From Peromyscus leucopus (lineage: Eukaryota; Chordata; Mammalia; Rodentia; Cricetidae): a DNA stretch of 64,000 nucleotides. The translations under genes and the position numbers were made by a program. The stretch spans positions 90,557,709 to 90,621,708 of the forward strand of contig NC_051075.1 in the NCBI RefSeq assembly GCF_004664715.2, in the 5' to 3' direction. Shown here piece after piece: positions 53,840-64,000 of the stretch. Each line of letters opens with the position of its first letter. Position 1 is the first letter of the stretch. Under the pieces are notes generated by a model. It was given only the letters and a program-made list of their open reading frames with translations, ran no database searches and was not told the origin of the DNA.

Positions 53840-54138
53840 CAGCCTGTACTAACACTGGAAATGCATGCTCATCTTGACCCAGGAACCCCATGCCTCTATA
53901 CACACATTTGGAAAGAGGAAAGTATGGATATGGGGAACTGGATGGATAGTCTAGCACATGTGTGTTTTATGTGGCGCTACTGTGTAGCCTAAAAAAGAAG
54001 CCAGATCCCATGCATGAAAAGAAATTGCTAAACAACACAGATTTGTGGTCATATTTTTAAATACACAAAATATCCTTTCTATTTTTAAAATGAACATAGA
54101 CAAGCTTCCTATAATATTGATAATAATGGTTCGTTCTG

Positions 54139-54169
<31 letters not shown>
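53840..54169 (+). mobile_element. Ancient L1M-like fragment with a poly-A run
   Basis: GGGGAACTGGATGGATAGTC, then GGCGCTACTGTGTAGCCTAA and AAAAGAAGCCAGATCCCATG, follow the order of an L1M 3' segment. GATAATAATGGTTCG follows and then 31 A residues (54139-54169). The A-run is too pure to be as old as the L1; it has probably expanded or marks a later event. No TSD seen. Confidence 0.55.
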
Positions 54170-54170
<1 letters not shown>

Positions 54171-57140
54171 AGATTTGGAGACCTGGGAGGGAGGGAAGGT
54201 TTGTAAGAAGGGACACTCATCTTGTCCATTATTGAAATTTCCGCACAGCAATATAACTATGCCTCACTTTTTAAATGCAAAATCATTTCCACAAACTATA
54301 GCCCCCAAGATTTAGGAAGCAAGCTATTTATTTCCAGGTTTACCAGATACTAGACATTTCTCTGATTCTCCTATTCTACACCTGCCCAGTGCCCTATAAA
54401 TTCTTACTGAACAACCCAGCTCTCTCATGTGGAATTTTTTGTAGAGACCTTCTTGACTGACCCCTAACTGGAAGCACACTGATCCCAAACCTGTGTTCCT
54501 TCTTTCTACTATGGATGTTAACCCATTGCTTTCGTTAAAATTGACTTTCTCTCTCTCCCTTCCTCAAACTCCAGGACCACTCAATAACTAAAACTTAATC
54601 CACAATCCCTAACCATGTTAGGGCCATGCACATGTGAATAAATGGTCAAACTGTCTATTCATTGTATTAAAATGTCATTAGATGCAACCTTCATCTTTCC
54701 AAGCTCATAATGAGATTTTTATTGTTTTACTGTTCTTGTTAAATTTGCTGAACACCATTCTCTTCCTCCCCCTCCCTCCTCCCCTCCCTCCCTCCCTCTC
54801 CCGTTATGTCATGAGCACTCCCCATTTCTCATCTTCACCCTTGTTTTAATCACACCCCATTTGCATTCTGATGTCTGCCCTGGTGGATGTGAGCATACTC
54901 TATGACAGGATTCAAGAACGAATGAGGAAGTGTCTGTGACAATAGCTAAGCCATGGGTTTCCCTGAACTCCACACTCTCCCACTAACAGCAGCTACTACA
55001 GCACCTGTCCTATACTAAGTACTTGATGAGCTCATGAGGGATCCCCCAAGTCCTTAGTCCCCCAATTGGACCACTTTCTCAACCAGGACCGGAAGTTTAA
55101 ACCCTGTTAACATGAGCTAATAATTCTGCGTGAGTGAGATGACGGTTATATTACACACACTGTAGAAACTGTCACATCCCTTCTGAGAAAATGCTTTATG
55201 TACAGTTTGAGCTCGAGTGTCACAGTTACAGTGACCAATTCTAGAAGCGGGAACTTCTGGTTTTAAAGCCGTGTGGCTACACTTGCTCCCTGTGCCAGTG
55301 TGTTTGGGGCATGCTCCTAACTCTGTTTTTTTCTTATCTGAAGGAACATGAGGCGCGCTCGCTCTCAAGGACTGCTGCAGGTTGGCGCACACAAGGTGCT
55401 TAGCGCAGGGCCTGGCACCAGATCACGTGATATCGGCTCTGGCGGTTGGTCCTTGTTGGTAGGTCCATGTTGTTACCTGGTTTGCTGCTTCACAATAGAA
55501 AGAAAAAAGCAGGAGCAGAGTCACAAGTGGAGCTCCTGAGATGTATAAAGTTCTTTGTCTTTAGTCCTTCTGTAATAACTCAACATATTTCAACGGTCCT
55601 GAAAGCGGCAGCAGAATTATAGCACAGAAGAAAAACCGCTACCCACATTAAAGTCCGAAAGAAAACAAGGTTTTGCTCACTCTGAAAGGAAAAAAAAAAA
55701 GTAGAGAAGTATTGTGATAATAGGCATTTAAATACATGTCTGTGAGTTTCTTGTAGTACTTCCCTTGAAGGCAGTTTTGTTTGCTAGAGAAACAGGTAAA
55801 TTATTCCCACAGAGGCAGGTGAGTTCCCAGAGGTCATGGCCTCAGTGGGTCCCTGGACTACAAAGTAACCATAAAACAAGGCCAGAAATTGCTCTCTCTG
55901 ACACAAGAAGGTTAATGCTGATGTGGGGAGACCTAAGTGAGTAAGAATGGAAAGAAAAAGAAAGTATAATTTTAACGGGCTACCTCATAAAGAGCAGCTG
56001 TCCAAGCAGGTCAGAATCTGGAGTGCTACTGATAGGATTTCAGCATGGGGACTCAGACACAGCAGATCTCAGCCCAGAACACAAGGAGAGAGATTTGAAT
56101 GGATGCCAAGAATCCAGGGCCATAATGTATGTGCAGCCAGAAAAAGAAAGAAGTGACGCAATATGACTCCTTTCTAGTTATCCAATTACTGAGGAATTAA
56201 CATGAGAGAACCCACCAAGGCAAAACCATACCTACCATATCTACACGTACTATAAGGGAAAGGTTTTGATTAAGAGGGAAAATACACTTGGAGGTCCTTT
56301 GTGTCTTTCTCATCTCTGATAGGTATAATGCATTATTCATAATGTCATTCCATTGCTCTGATGGTAGAGCTCATAACGACAACCATCAGGGGAAGCAAAC
56401 ATCTTCCCTCCAGGTGCGGAAAAGAAGAGGTCAGGTATGGAAGATTCTGAAATTCACTCTAACAACAAGAGATTTGGGGCTTTGTTGAACCGTTAAGTCC
56501 ACTACCTCTTTCCAGCAACCAATTTGCTGAGAACTCAAAGGCCACACTTGGGGAACTCAATTCTCATGTTTAATATTTATAGAACTTTAGTACCGCTAAT
56601 ATTATAAAAGCCAAGTACATAAGTCATAGTGCAAACAGTCGGATTCTTCTTACATCAGCATCTACAGAAGTCGGAGGGAACAGGTAATGGATAGCTATCC
56701 AAATAGTTGTGATGCTGCCCCCCCCCATTTCTAAGTTGCAGATCAATGTTAACAGTGAAAATGCCTCCAAGTCATGGTGGAAGTTCTCTAGAAAAGCATT
56801 CTGGGTATCTAAGAGAGGAAGGCTGTAGTTATCATTATTAATATTATTTATTTCCAGTTTCGTAATGGATTTCCTCTCACGCAACTGGTTAGTCAGTTTC
56901 ACTTGGCTTTTCAATACTCTGATATATTTGCATTTATTTTCCTTTTAATTCTTTAACTTTTATGGTTTTGGGATATGTATGAGTTTGCATAACTACATGT
57001 GCACACGTGTGTACAGGTACATGTGCACACGTGTGCATGGGCATGTGGAGATCAGAGGCTGGCATCAGGAATCTTCCTTAATGACTCTACCTTGTTTTTG
57101 GTATAGGGGGAGCGTTCATCAATGTAGCACCCTGGCTAAC
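54170..57140. other. Unassigned noncoding DNA (3.0 kb)
   Basis: The longest stretch without a firm element. It contains a CCTCCC polypyrimidine tract at 54762-54803 and a possible MIR end at 55390-55425 (GCTTAGCGCAGGGCCTGGCA). Frames are at most 96 codons with no recognisable homology. No CpG island. Confidence 0.45.
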
Positions 57141-57144
57141 CAAA

Positions 57145-57242
57145 AATGGACTATATAGACCAGGCTGGCCTTGAACTCAGAGATCCACCTGCTTTTGCCT
57201 CCCCTGTGCTGGGATTAAAGTTATGTGCTACCACCCCCAGTT
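57145..57242 (-). mobile_element. Old B1-like SINE, antisense, fragment
   Basis: TATAGACCAGGCTGGCCTTG, GAGATCCACCTGCTTTTGCC and GCTGGGATTAAAGTTATGTG are the complement of the B1 left monomer and centre. Flanking blocks (57000-57110 and 57280-57450) look like a second old antisense SINE (ACTTGACCCAATGAATCACC) that I cannot assign. Confidence 0.75.
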
Positions 57243-57459
57243 ACACCTCATTTTTTGAGACTCATTCTCTTACTGAATCTTGAGCTCACCAACTCAGCAA
57301 GCCCTGGGGATATTCCTGTCCCACCTCCCTAGGGCTGAGGTCACAGGTACAAGCCACAGTGCCTGGCTTGCTCATCTAAATTGTGGGGCTCCAAATTCAG
57401 GTCCTTATGTGCGTGAGGCAAGCACTTGACCCAATGAATCACCTATCCAATAGTTTTGT

Positions 57460-58059
57460 TTTGTTTTATTCTTGTTCCCAATGGCTGTCTATAATAGTAA
57501 CGATTGTAAAGATGCTGCTTTGGGGTATATTATTCTTCCAAGAGGTCATTGTTTGTATTCTCTAGTTCACAGAAGTCTGCCATTTCTGCCTACTTCCGCC
57601 CTCCCCATCCCTTTCAACTTGTTTCCTTGCTTTCATCTAACTTACTGGATGAACTTCACCGCATATGAAACACATTAGTTCATGCTGTTAACATGCATTA
57701 AGTGTCATTAGTAATGATGCCAATTCTGTTTGTACTTCATGTTCATTGTTTTCTCCCATATCAAAGGCTATTTTATAAAATGTAGTTTAATTTTAAAGCA
57801 TGTAAACTTCTGAATATTTTTAAAGATGATTTCTAATCTTGTCACATTAAAATTGTAAAACCTAATCTGTATTACATTAATATGGTATGAATTGAGGGAT
57901 ATTTCTCTGGAGTCTATCTCACTATATATTTTATAAGGGTTCTGTACAACCCTGTTGAAATAACAGGCCCACAATCCTTCCATTGCTCTGGCCAAAATCT
58001 AGTCTGTTTCTATAGTGAAGATATTTAACACTTATTTTTTAAAAAAACTACCCTTTTTA
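57460..58059. other. Unassigned noncoding DNA
   Basis: AT-rich, no repeat or gene recognised. 57680-57960 is free of simple repeats and dense in TTAATT/ATTA cores. Confidence 0.5.
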
Positions 58060-58291
58060 AAAGATTTACTTATTTTATTCATTTACTATTATTATTATCA
58101 TTATATTATTATTGTGTGTGTGTGTGTGTGTGTGTCTGAGTTTATGTGCTGTACCTGCAGAGGCCACAAGGCACCCTAGAGCTGAAGTCACAGGCAGTTG
58201 TAAGGCATCCATTATGGGTACTGGGAACCATACCCAGGTCTTCTGCAAGAGCAGAAAAAGCTCCTAACCACTGCGCCATCTCTCCAGCCTC
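58060..58291 (-). mobile_element. B2 SINE, antisense, with (TTA)n and (GT)n
   Basis: The complement of B2. AGATTTACTTATTTTATTC is the reversed tail. It is followed by TTA triplets and 12 GT units (58114-58136), then GGTCTTCTGCAAGAGCAG and ACTGCGCCATCTCTCCAGCC. Confidence 0.9.
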
Positions 58292-58414
58292 AAAAACTGT
58301 CTTAACACAGGAGCTGTACTTAAAACTACCACCACCCCAATCCTACCTCTCCTGGGCCCACCTTAACTTTTCATGAACTTTCAATTGCCACTGGGGCAAA
58401 GACCATATCCTTTT

Positions 58415-58558
58415 GCTTTAAAATGTATTTGTTATGTGTATAGGTGTTTTGCCTGCATATATGGCTGTATACCGTGGCTGTGCAGTCCCCGTGGAGGCCA
58501 TCGGGTCCTCTGGAAGAGCAGCCAATGCTCTTAACTGTTGAGCCGTCTCTCCAGCCTC
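58415..58558 (-). mobile_element. B2 SINE, antisense, internally deleted
   Basis: GTTTTGCCTGCATATATGGC, CGGGTCCTCTGGAAGAGCAG and CTGTTGAGCCGTCTCTCCAG are B2 in reverse. The middle of the body is missing (about 40-50 bp). Confidence 0.88.
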
Positions 58559-58975
58559 CGACCCTATCCTTTTACCTGCCTTAAAGCCTGTTCCTACCAC
58601 TGTCATCTTATCCCACCATGGCGTCTCACGCTCGGCAGGCCAGCTTCAACACCTTTGACATCCGGTGCACAAGGCCTCCTCCCCTGAGGCCTCTGTGCCT
58701 GATGCTCCTGCTGCAGCTACCTCCCTTTGCACAGCTAGCTGCTCATAAATGTTCCTCATGGTGCAGTCCTGTTATATCTCCATGGAAGATTCCTATGACC
58801 TCATGGCTAGGCCAGTCCTTGCAGCACATGCTGCTCTTATTGTACCTTCTGTAGTCTTAACCACCTATTTCTGTGATTCTTTAGCACATAGTTCAGCCAC
58901 TAGTTTGTCCGTATATTCCCAGTCTCTAATTCATGATCTTCAATAAATGCTTATTGAGTTATTAATAATCATGGA
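58559..58975 (+). other. Unassigned DNA ending in an L2/MIR-like 3' motif
   Basis: CTTCAATAAATGCTTATTGA, then GTTATTAATAA near 58938-58968, resembles the common L2/MIR 3' end (CTCAATAAATG...). CTACCTCCCTTTGCACAGC upstream is also L2-like. A 78-codon frame starting at 58618 has a leucine-rich stretch but no recognisable homology and is not called as a gene. Confidence 0.4.
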
Positions 58976-59010
58976 ATGGAAAATAAGCCTGGCCTTGAAG
59001 AGTTATATTT

Positions 59011-59168
59011 CAGGGCCTGGAGAGATACCTCAGAGTTAGTGCTGTATGTAGCCACCAGCTCCAGGGGAATCTGGCACCCTCTGCTGGACTCTGTGGGCAC
59101 TAACACTCATGCACATAGTCATACACAGACACACACACACATACACATAACTAAAAATAAAGATAAAT
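59011..59168 (+). mobile_element. B2 SINE, internally deleted
   Basis: GGCCTGGAGAGATACCTCAG (head), then a jump to GCCACCAGCTCCAGGGGAAT and CACCCTCTGCTGGACTCTGT, ending in a CA-rich, A-rich tail (AAAAATAAAGATAAA). Confidence 0.82.
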
Positions 59169-59346
59169 CTCTTTTGAGAAAGAGTTACATCTCACCCTCT
59201 GAGGAGATACAGGAAGTAGCCACTCACAATCACAACAATGTATCCATCATAATCCATAATAGGAAAGCAAATAAATGTCTCAAAGATCAATCCCACCCAC
59301 CTTTTAAAAAGACAGAATACCCTAGTTGCTTAGAAAGACTGCCCTG

Positions 59347-59538
59347 GCCGGGCGGTGGTGGTGCACACCTTTAATCCCAGCACTTGGGAGGCAGAGGCAG
59401 GCGGATCTCTGTGAATTCGAGGCCAGCCTGGGCTACCAAGTGAGTTCCAGGAAAGGCGCAAAGCTACACAGAGAAACCCTGTCTCGAAAAAAAAAAGAAA
59501 GAAAGAAAGAAAGATATATGTGTTTAAAAAAAGAAAAA
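59347..59538 (+). mobile_element. B1 SINE, young, with intact TSD
   Basis: Full-length B1 (GCCGGGCGGTGGTGGTGCAC to CCCTGTCTCG) with the AAAGGCGCAAAGCTACA variant and an A-rich tail carrying (GAAA)n. The 15-bp TSD AGAAAGACTGCCCTG is exact at 59332-59346 and 59539-59553. It is very close in sequence to the B1s at 179 and 44321. Confidence 0.96.
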
Positions 59539-59553
59539 AGAAAGACTGCCCTG

Positions 59554-59790
59554 AAAGGAATTTCATGGCCTTAAAACTTCTGATTTGCAAATTTTCTTGG
59601 AAGGTTGGTCTACCTGGGTTAATACTGAGTTTGGAAGTCAGAGGAGTCACCTACAATGTCAACAAAACATGGTTACAGTTGGGTCACCTCTAGAGCTGCC
59701 CTGTTTCCCCCACTTACCTTTCTGCATAGCAGAGAGTGATATCAAGGCCATCACTTTATACTGTAAGCATGTCCCTTCGGTAACTCAGAT

Positions 59791-59849
<59 letters not shown>

Positions 59850-60612
59850 TTAAACTCGTAGGATACCTACCTAGAAAGAAGCAGAATTGACTTTCCTTAT
59901 GAAACAGGACCATCTGGCATGACAGGACACTGTGAACATCACACAGAATGCTAGCCAGAGAGGTAAGAGAAAAGCACTACCTGCCTTACACAGCATAATT
60001 AAAGCAAGCCATGTCTGGACACTGGCACAAAGGGGAGATTCAAAGCAAAGGCTCTGTCAGTTGTGGAATTTTTTTAAAAAAAATCTTCAACAGGTTTTCC
60101 CCCTTGGGCTTAAAGCTGAGCATCCCACAGCCACCCCCTCTGTTCTCCGATGAGGCGTTCTTCCTGCTGCATCCTGTGTGCCACCTGCTCAAATGTGACA
60201 GCCTCACCTCCCTGTGCTTTCATTTCTAAAAATGTCCTTGGTGCCTCAAAGGCATCTTTATTCACACACAGTTTCTAAGACATTAAGGACCTGAGAAAAG
60301 GAGTCATTAAGGCAGCCCCAGGCACATCAAGACTGAGAAGGCGGGAAAATGTCATTTTCTGACCCTCGATGACCTCCCTAGAAGAGGTTCAATCTCTTTG
60401 CACCAGCTTGGCGTTTGGGTTGTGGCCATCACGGGGGGAGGAGGGGTCAGACAAAGCTGTGAGGAGAAGAGTGAACACTTGATGTAAAATTATTGGAAAC
60501 TAAACTAGGTTAAAGGGGTCCATTCAGTGTCAGAATCGCATAAGAAGAAAGCAGGCAGCTGCCTAGAAGCAGGATAAAGGGAGATGAATGCGGGCCTCAA
60601 GTTGAGGAGCTT
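59554..60612. other. Unassigned DNA with a (GA)n microsatellite
   Basis: A pure GA array of about 26 units lies at 59795-59846. The rest shows no gene or repeat I recognise; frames of up to 101 codons run through the GA array and are artefacts. Confidence 0.6.
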
Positions 60613-60760
60613 GGACCCCGTCCCAGCCCTGCCAATAACTAGTGCACGACTTCTCTAAATCTCACTTTTCTTGAAACAGTGGAATTCAGCTTGAGGGCTG
60701 CTGTGTGGACTAAGTATGGTTATTGATGTGAACAGCCTGCGTAAACATTAATCTCCCAAT
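60613..60760 (+). mobile_element. MIR
   Basis: CCCAGCCCTGCCAATAACTA, GACTTCTCTAAATCTCAC and GGGCTGCTGTGTGGACTAAG follow the sense MIR consensus in order (tRNA-like/core side to the GTGAGGATTAAATG region). Diverged, as expected. Confidence 0.7.
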
Positions 60761-60799
60761 CTACATCTGTGACTCAAAATAAGTAAATAAAGACTTTTC

Positions 60800-60950
60800 T
60801 CTTTTAAAAAGGAAGCAAACCGTTGCCTCAGGTCCCCTGGAGCGGGAGTTACAGGCAGTTGTGAGCTGTCACATGGGTGCTAGGGACTGAACTTGAGTCC
60901 TCTACAAGAGCATCAGCTTTCTTGATGCTGGACCATCTCTCCAGCCCCCC
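60800..60950 (-). mobile_element. B2 SINE, antisense
   Basis: GAGTTACAGGCAGTTGTGAG, GGGACTGAACTTGAGTCCTC and TGGACCATCTCTCCAGCCC mark B2 in reverse. The part corresponding to the GCTCAG box is altered. Confidence 0.85.
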
Positions 60951-61869
60951 ACACCTACTAGAAGTCAAAGAATAATCAAGGATAGAAGGAGAAGCACACA
61001 GTCATTCAGACAAGTCAGAAGTAGACGTACTACACTCAGAAGGCCTATCTCCTCTCTCCTGAGTCATGTGGGTGGAGTCCAATGTCTTACCCTTCCCTCA
61101 GCCATCCCATACCAATGTTGAGAGAGCACTGAAAAAAATCTAGGTTTACGTTGTGAGTCTATCACCTGTGGCTGTTTCCTTCAGAGGATTTCACCATCAT
61201 AGAAAGTTGAAGGCTTTAGGGAAGTCTACAGGCACCCGTCATCCCATCACTTCTGGATCTTTTTAGTAGTATTGAAACAGGATGATATTTAAAAGGAACT
61301 GTGACAGCTCTGACATGATCAGAAAGCTGCCAGCATCTAATTAAGTTGGGGTTTTAAATAGCCACTGTTCTCACAGTCTCAATCTCACAAAGGGTAAAAA
61401 AAAAAAAAAATCAAAATAACCCCTAAGCTGAAAAGCATTTTCATGCTTTTTTTTTTTCATTTCCCTTGACTCATATCTTATACCCATGAAATTTGTAGCA
61501 TCATAGAAACCGTATTTTATAGAACATATTTTGAAACCACTAAATTAGTTCAGCCCTCTCCAGTGATGTGACCAAGGTCCTAGGAGATTGGATGACTCGT
61601 TCCCATTCATCCATGAGGTGGAACCAGCCCAGGACCGTTTCCAACACATCACACTCACTTCTATAAATTGCACTGAAGACCTCTAACAAAGGCCATGATT
61701 TTCTCGCGTGATTTTTCTTTGTCATTTTATTTGTCCGGTTTGGTGTGTGGCTCTTCCTCCACCTGGAATGGCTGTTTTGTCAGTACCTGCATTTGTGTTT
61801 TCTACCCTGACAACTGTCTTACTAACAGTAAGTACTAACCGTCTAGTGACAACTGTCTTACCTCCAGCC
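60951..61869. other. Unassigned DNA with a 39-bp-period duplication
   Basis: TGACAACTGTCTTAC occurs at 61808-61822 and 61847-61861. Two A/T homopolymers lie at about 61396-61410 and 61448-61459. No gene recognised. Confidence 0.5.
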
Positions 61870-62230
61870 TTTGTCACTTTGACACAAGGTAGAGTCATCT
61901 GGGAAGAGTGAACCCATACTGAAAAACTGGCTCCGTCAGATTGGTCTGTAAGCAAGTCTGTCAGGCATTTCCTTGACTAGTAATTGGTGTAGGAGGGCCC
62001 ATCCTACTGTGGGCAATGCTACCCCTATGCAGATGGTCCTGGAGTGTATAAGAAAGTGAGCTCAGCAAGCCACGGAGAGCAAGCCAGTAAGCAGCATTCC
62101 TCCAAGGCCTCTGCATCCAGTTCCTGCCTCCAGGTTCCTGCTCTGATTTCCTGCCATGCCTTCTCTTCATGATAGATTGTTGCTTTTGGTCGTGGTATTT
62201 TATCACAGCAATAGAAACCTAACTAATACA
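61870..62230 (+). mobile_element. MaLR-like LTR
   Basis: TTGACACAAGGTAGAGTCAT, GTAGGAGGGCCCATCCTACT, CAAGCCAGTAAGCAGCATTC, GTTCCTGCCTCCAGGTTCCT and ACCTAACTAATACA are in the order of the same LTR type as 34030-34764. The extreme 5' end is missing or replaced by the short duplication upstream. Confidence 0.85.
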
Positions 62231-62969
62231 ACCTTACTCTAAAAGCTCATGAGAAAAAAAAATAATAAACCTTCCTCAGTTTTGACTAGTGAGCTGAAAA
62301 TGCAAAACCCTTCAAACTCTCAATGGGAAAGGGGCTTTCTGCTGTTTTAACTCCTGTGGCACATCAAACTGGATTGGCATAGATATACATGAAAGACCCT
62401 TGATCTGAGGAGTCCAGAAACTAGTCAGAATTGCTCCCGGCGCAACATTGCTGGGCTTGTCAGTACAGACCAAACAGCAGCTCCCTTGGCCTTGCGGTTA
62501 TGGTTTTACACATGTCTGTGATCTCAGTTTGCATAGAGAGACAAAATCACTCATCCTCTGAAAGTCATTTCATGCTTCAACCATCAGGCAAACTGTCCCC
62601 CAGTGAGCCAGAAATCTCTCTCTAGGCTAGGTACCAACATATTAACTTAAGCTGCTTGGTGCCACGTAGACTCTAAAATATCTAGCAAAGGCGTTGCATA
62701 CTGCAGGAGTGACTCTAAACAATAGATTTTTTGCTCATTCGTGAGGAGTGAGGCTTAAGGACTGAATCTCAGTCCTTAGTGACACCAGCTTCCAAAGTAA
62801 TTCATACAGAATCATCGCTAGTGATTTAATCCCATGGGAGCATTTAAATTATTCAAAGTCATGAGTATCATTTATTATCATTATTAGTGACGTTTATTGG
62901 GTCCTTGCTGATTTTTTTATATCCTGTAATAACTATGGAGGCTTTTGAGGTAGGTAAGAATTTCTCCTA
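62231..62969. other. Unassigned noncoding DNA
   Basis: No gene or repeat recognised. Frames are at most 64 codons. Confidence 0.5.
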
Positions 62970-63560
62970 GCATTGGGAAAGGCAGCTCAGTCATTAAGTG
63001 CTTACCCCTCACTATGAGGACCTGTGTTCAAATCCCTTACCTACATAGAAAAGGCTAGGTGTGCTAGTTCAAGCTTGCAGTCCAGCACGAGAGAGATGGA
63101 GACAAGAGGCTATCTGGGACTCTCTGGAGAGTGGGCCTAGCTTGCTTTGTCAGGTCAGGCAGCTATCGGAAAAATACAGTGGACACTGGAAAGTTGGCTC
63201 AGCAGTTAAGAGGACCTCGGGCTCTTGCCAAGGACTGAGGTTCACTTCTCAGCACCCACATAGCAGCTCGCAACTGTCTGTACCTCCAGTTCCAAGGGAT
63301 CTGACACCTTTTCCTGGCCTCCACAGGCATCAGGGGATGCATGTATTGCATATACATACACATGTAGACAAATACTCACACACATAAAATGAAACAAAAA
63401 TCAATTTTTTAAAAAGATATGGTAGACAGATCCTTAATAGTGACATTCAGGGTTGACCTGTGACTGCAACACATGAGCACACATTTGTACATGAACACAG
63501 ACAACATCAGCAAGAGTATATATCATATACTCCTACATTCATGTGCACACACAGTACTCC
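62970..63560 (+). mobile_element. B3-type SINE, split by a B2
   Basis: The head GCATTGGGAAAGGCAGCTCA, then GGACCTGTGTTCAAATCCCT and GAGAGAGATGGAGACAAGAG are B3. The region after the B2 (about 63413-63560), with ACACATGAGCACACATTTGT and TGTGCACACACAG, looks like the CA-rich B3 3' end. The B2 at 63181-63412 separates the two parts. Confidence 0.7.
63181..63412 (+). mobile_element. B2 SINE inside B3
   Basis: GGACACTGGAAAGTTGGCTC (head), GGTTCACTTCTCAGCACCC, GGGATCTGACACCTTTTCCT and a tail CATAAAATGAAACAAAAATC. Diverged head (GAAAGTTGG for GAGAGATGG). A TSD is not clear. Confidence 0.85.
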
Positions 63561-64000
63561 TTTAGACAAGAAGGAAAGTCAGGGAACAAACTACAGTCTG
63601 TTGGGGAGTTGTGACCACTGTCTTTGAAAGCTCACACCTTTGTCCAAAGGCACTCTCAGATGAAGAGGAGCACACAGTGATAAAAGCTGGTCCAGTGCAG
63701 AGGCCACTGACTCTTGAGTGCCGTTCACATGGAAGCGACTACTACAGGAAGGACTGCTCACTCATTCCACAGCTGAGCTGGCCTTCCAGAAACAATGGCA
63801 TCTGCTCCAGCAAGGTGTGCAATTGCACAGAACACCAGGAAAGCAGCCTAGGACAGGTTGCTGACCGTGTTCTGTACTACTGTTGGGCAACTGCACCCCT
63901 TCCCATTTGGAAGTCAGCAGACAGGAAACAATGACAATCCTCTCTGACCCCACCTCCAGGAAGGAAGGAGGACTAGGTTCCACCCTCCGATGTGGAGACA
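63561..64000. other. Unassigned noncoding DNA
   Basis: A 107-codon + strand frame (63611-63934) ends within the window and is unusually long for local composition. It has no domain I recognise and is overlapped by an antisense frame. I do not call it a gene. Confidence 0.45.

Noticed and set aside
58618..58854. 78-codon frame beginning MASHARQ, considered as a first exon
   Set aside because: The sequence resembles old L2/MIR material and ends at an L2/MIR-type 3' motif; no donor site or CpG island.
63611..63934. 107-codon open frame near the window end
   Set aside because: No known family, several cysteines but no motif spacing I recognise, and an antisense frame overlaps it.

Overview
This window is mammalian nuclear DNA from a muroid rodent. 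It looks intergenic or deeply intronic: I find no protein-coding exon, no functional RNA gene and no CpG-island promoter that I can support. The evidence for a rodent is the repeat set: B1, B2, B3 and B4 SINEs, a hAT-Charlie MITE of the URR1 type, MaLR-like LTRs of the MT/ORR1 kind, and L1 3' ends with a G-rich tract. The youngest B1s (179-356, 44321-44513, 59347-59538) share a right half reading AAAGGCGCAAAGCTACA. From memory I associate this with neotomine cricetids such as Peromyscus; that is inference, not a database result.

Layout. 1-8.5 kb: young B1 with a 16-bp target-site duplication (TSD), a 41-G run, an antisense L1 split by an LTR, B4, B1, a B2 and a complete URR1 MITE. 8.5-17.3 kb: mostly unassigned DNA, plus a 2-kb ancient L1 ORF2 relic invaded by two MaLR-type LTRs. 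17.3-23.8 kb: two neighbouring LTRs that carry B1 sequence, an 11-unit minisatellite, a B2/B4 cluster and an L1 that split an AT-rich minisatellite. 23.8-35.8 kb: a series of solo LTRs, a GATA-like array, B2/B3/B4 copies, an L1 inside a MaLR LTR and a GGA minisatellite. 35.8-50.7 kb: unassigned DNA with MIRs, an antisense B1-bearing LTR, an endogenous retrovirus (ERV) LTR with a tRNA-Phe-like primer-binding site, and more MaLR LTRs. 50.7-53.0 kb: a three-level nest, B2 containing L1 containing an ERV solo LTR, with each level bounded by its own TSD. 53-64 kb: old L1 and MIR debris, several B2s, one young B1, another MaLR LTR and a B3/B2 nest.

The most distinctive content is a group of five medium-length LTRs (2974, 17375, 18225, 27414, 38900). 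Their upstream half contains B1-derived sequence followed by a TATA box, and four of the five have exact 6-bp TSDs. A second LTR group (23260, 26018, 30804, 46412, perhaps 25278) also has 6-7-bp TSDs. No genes act together here. The interactions are those of mobile elements inserting into one another. Family names were assigned by reading against remembered consensus sequences, so subfamily calls are deliberately withheld.
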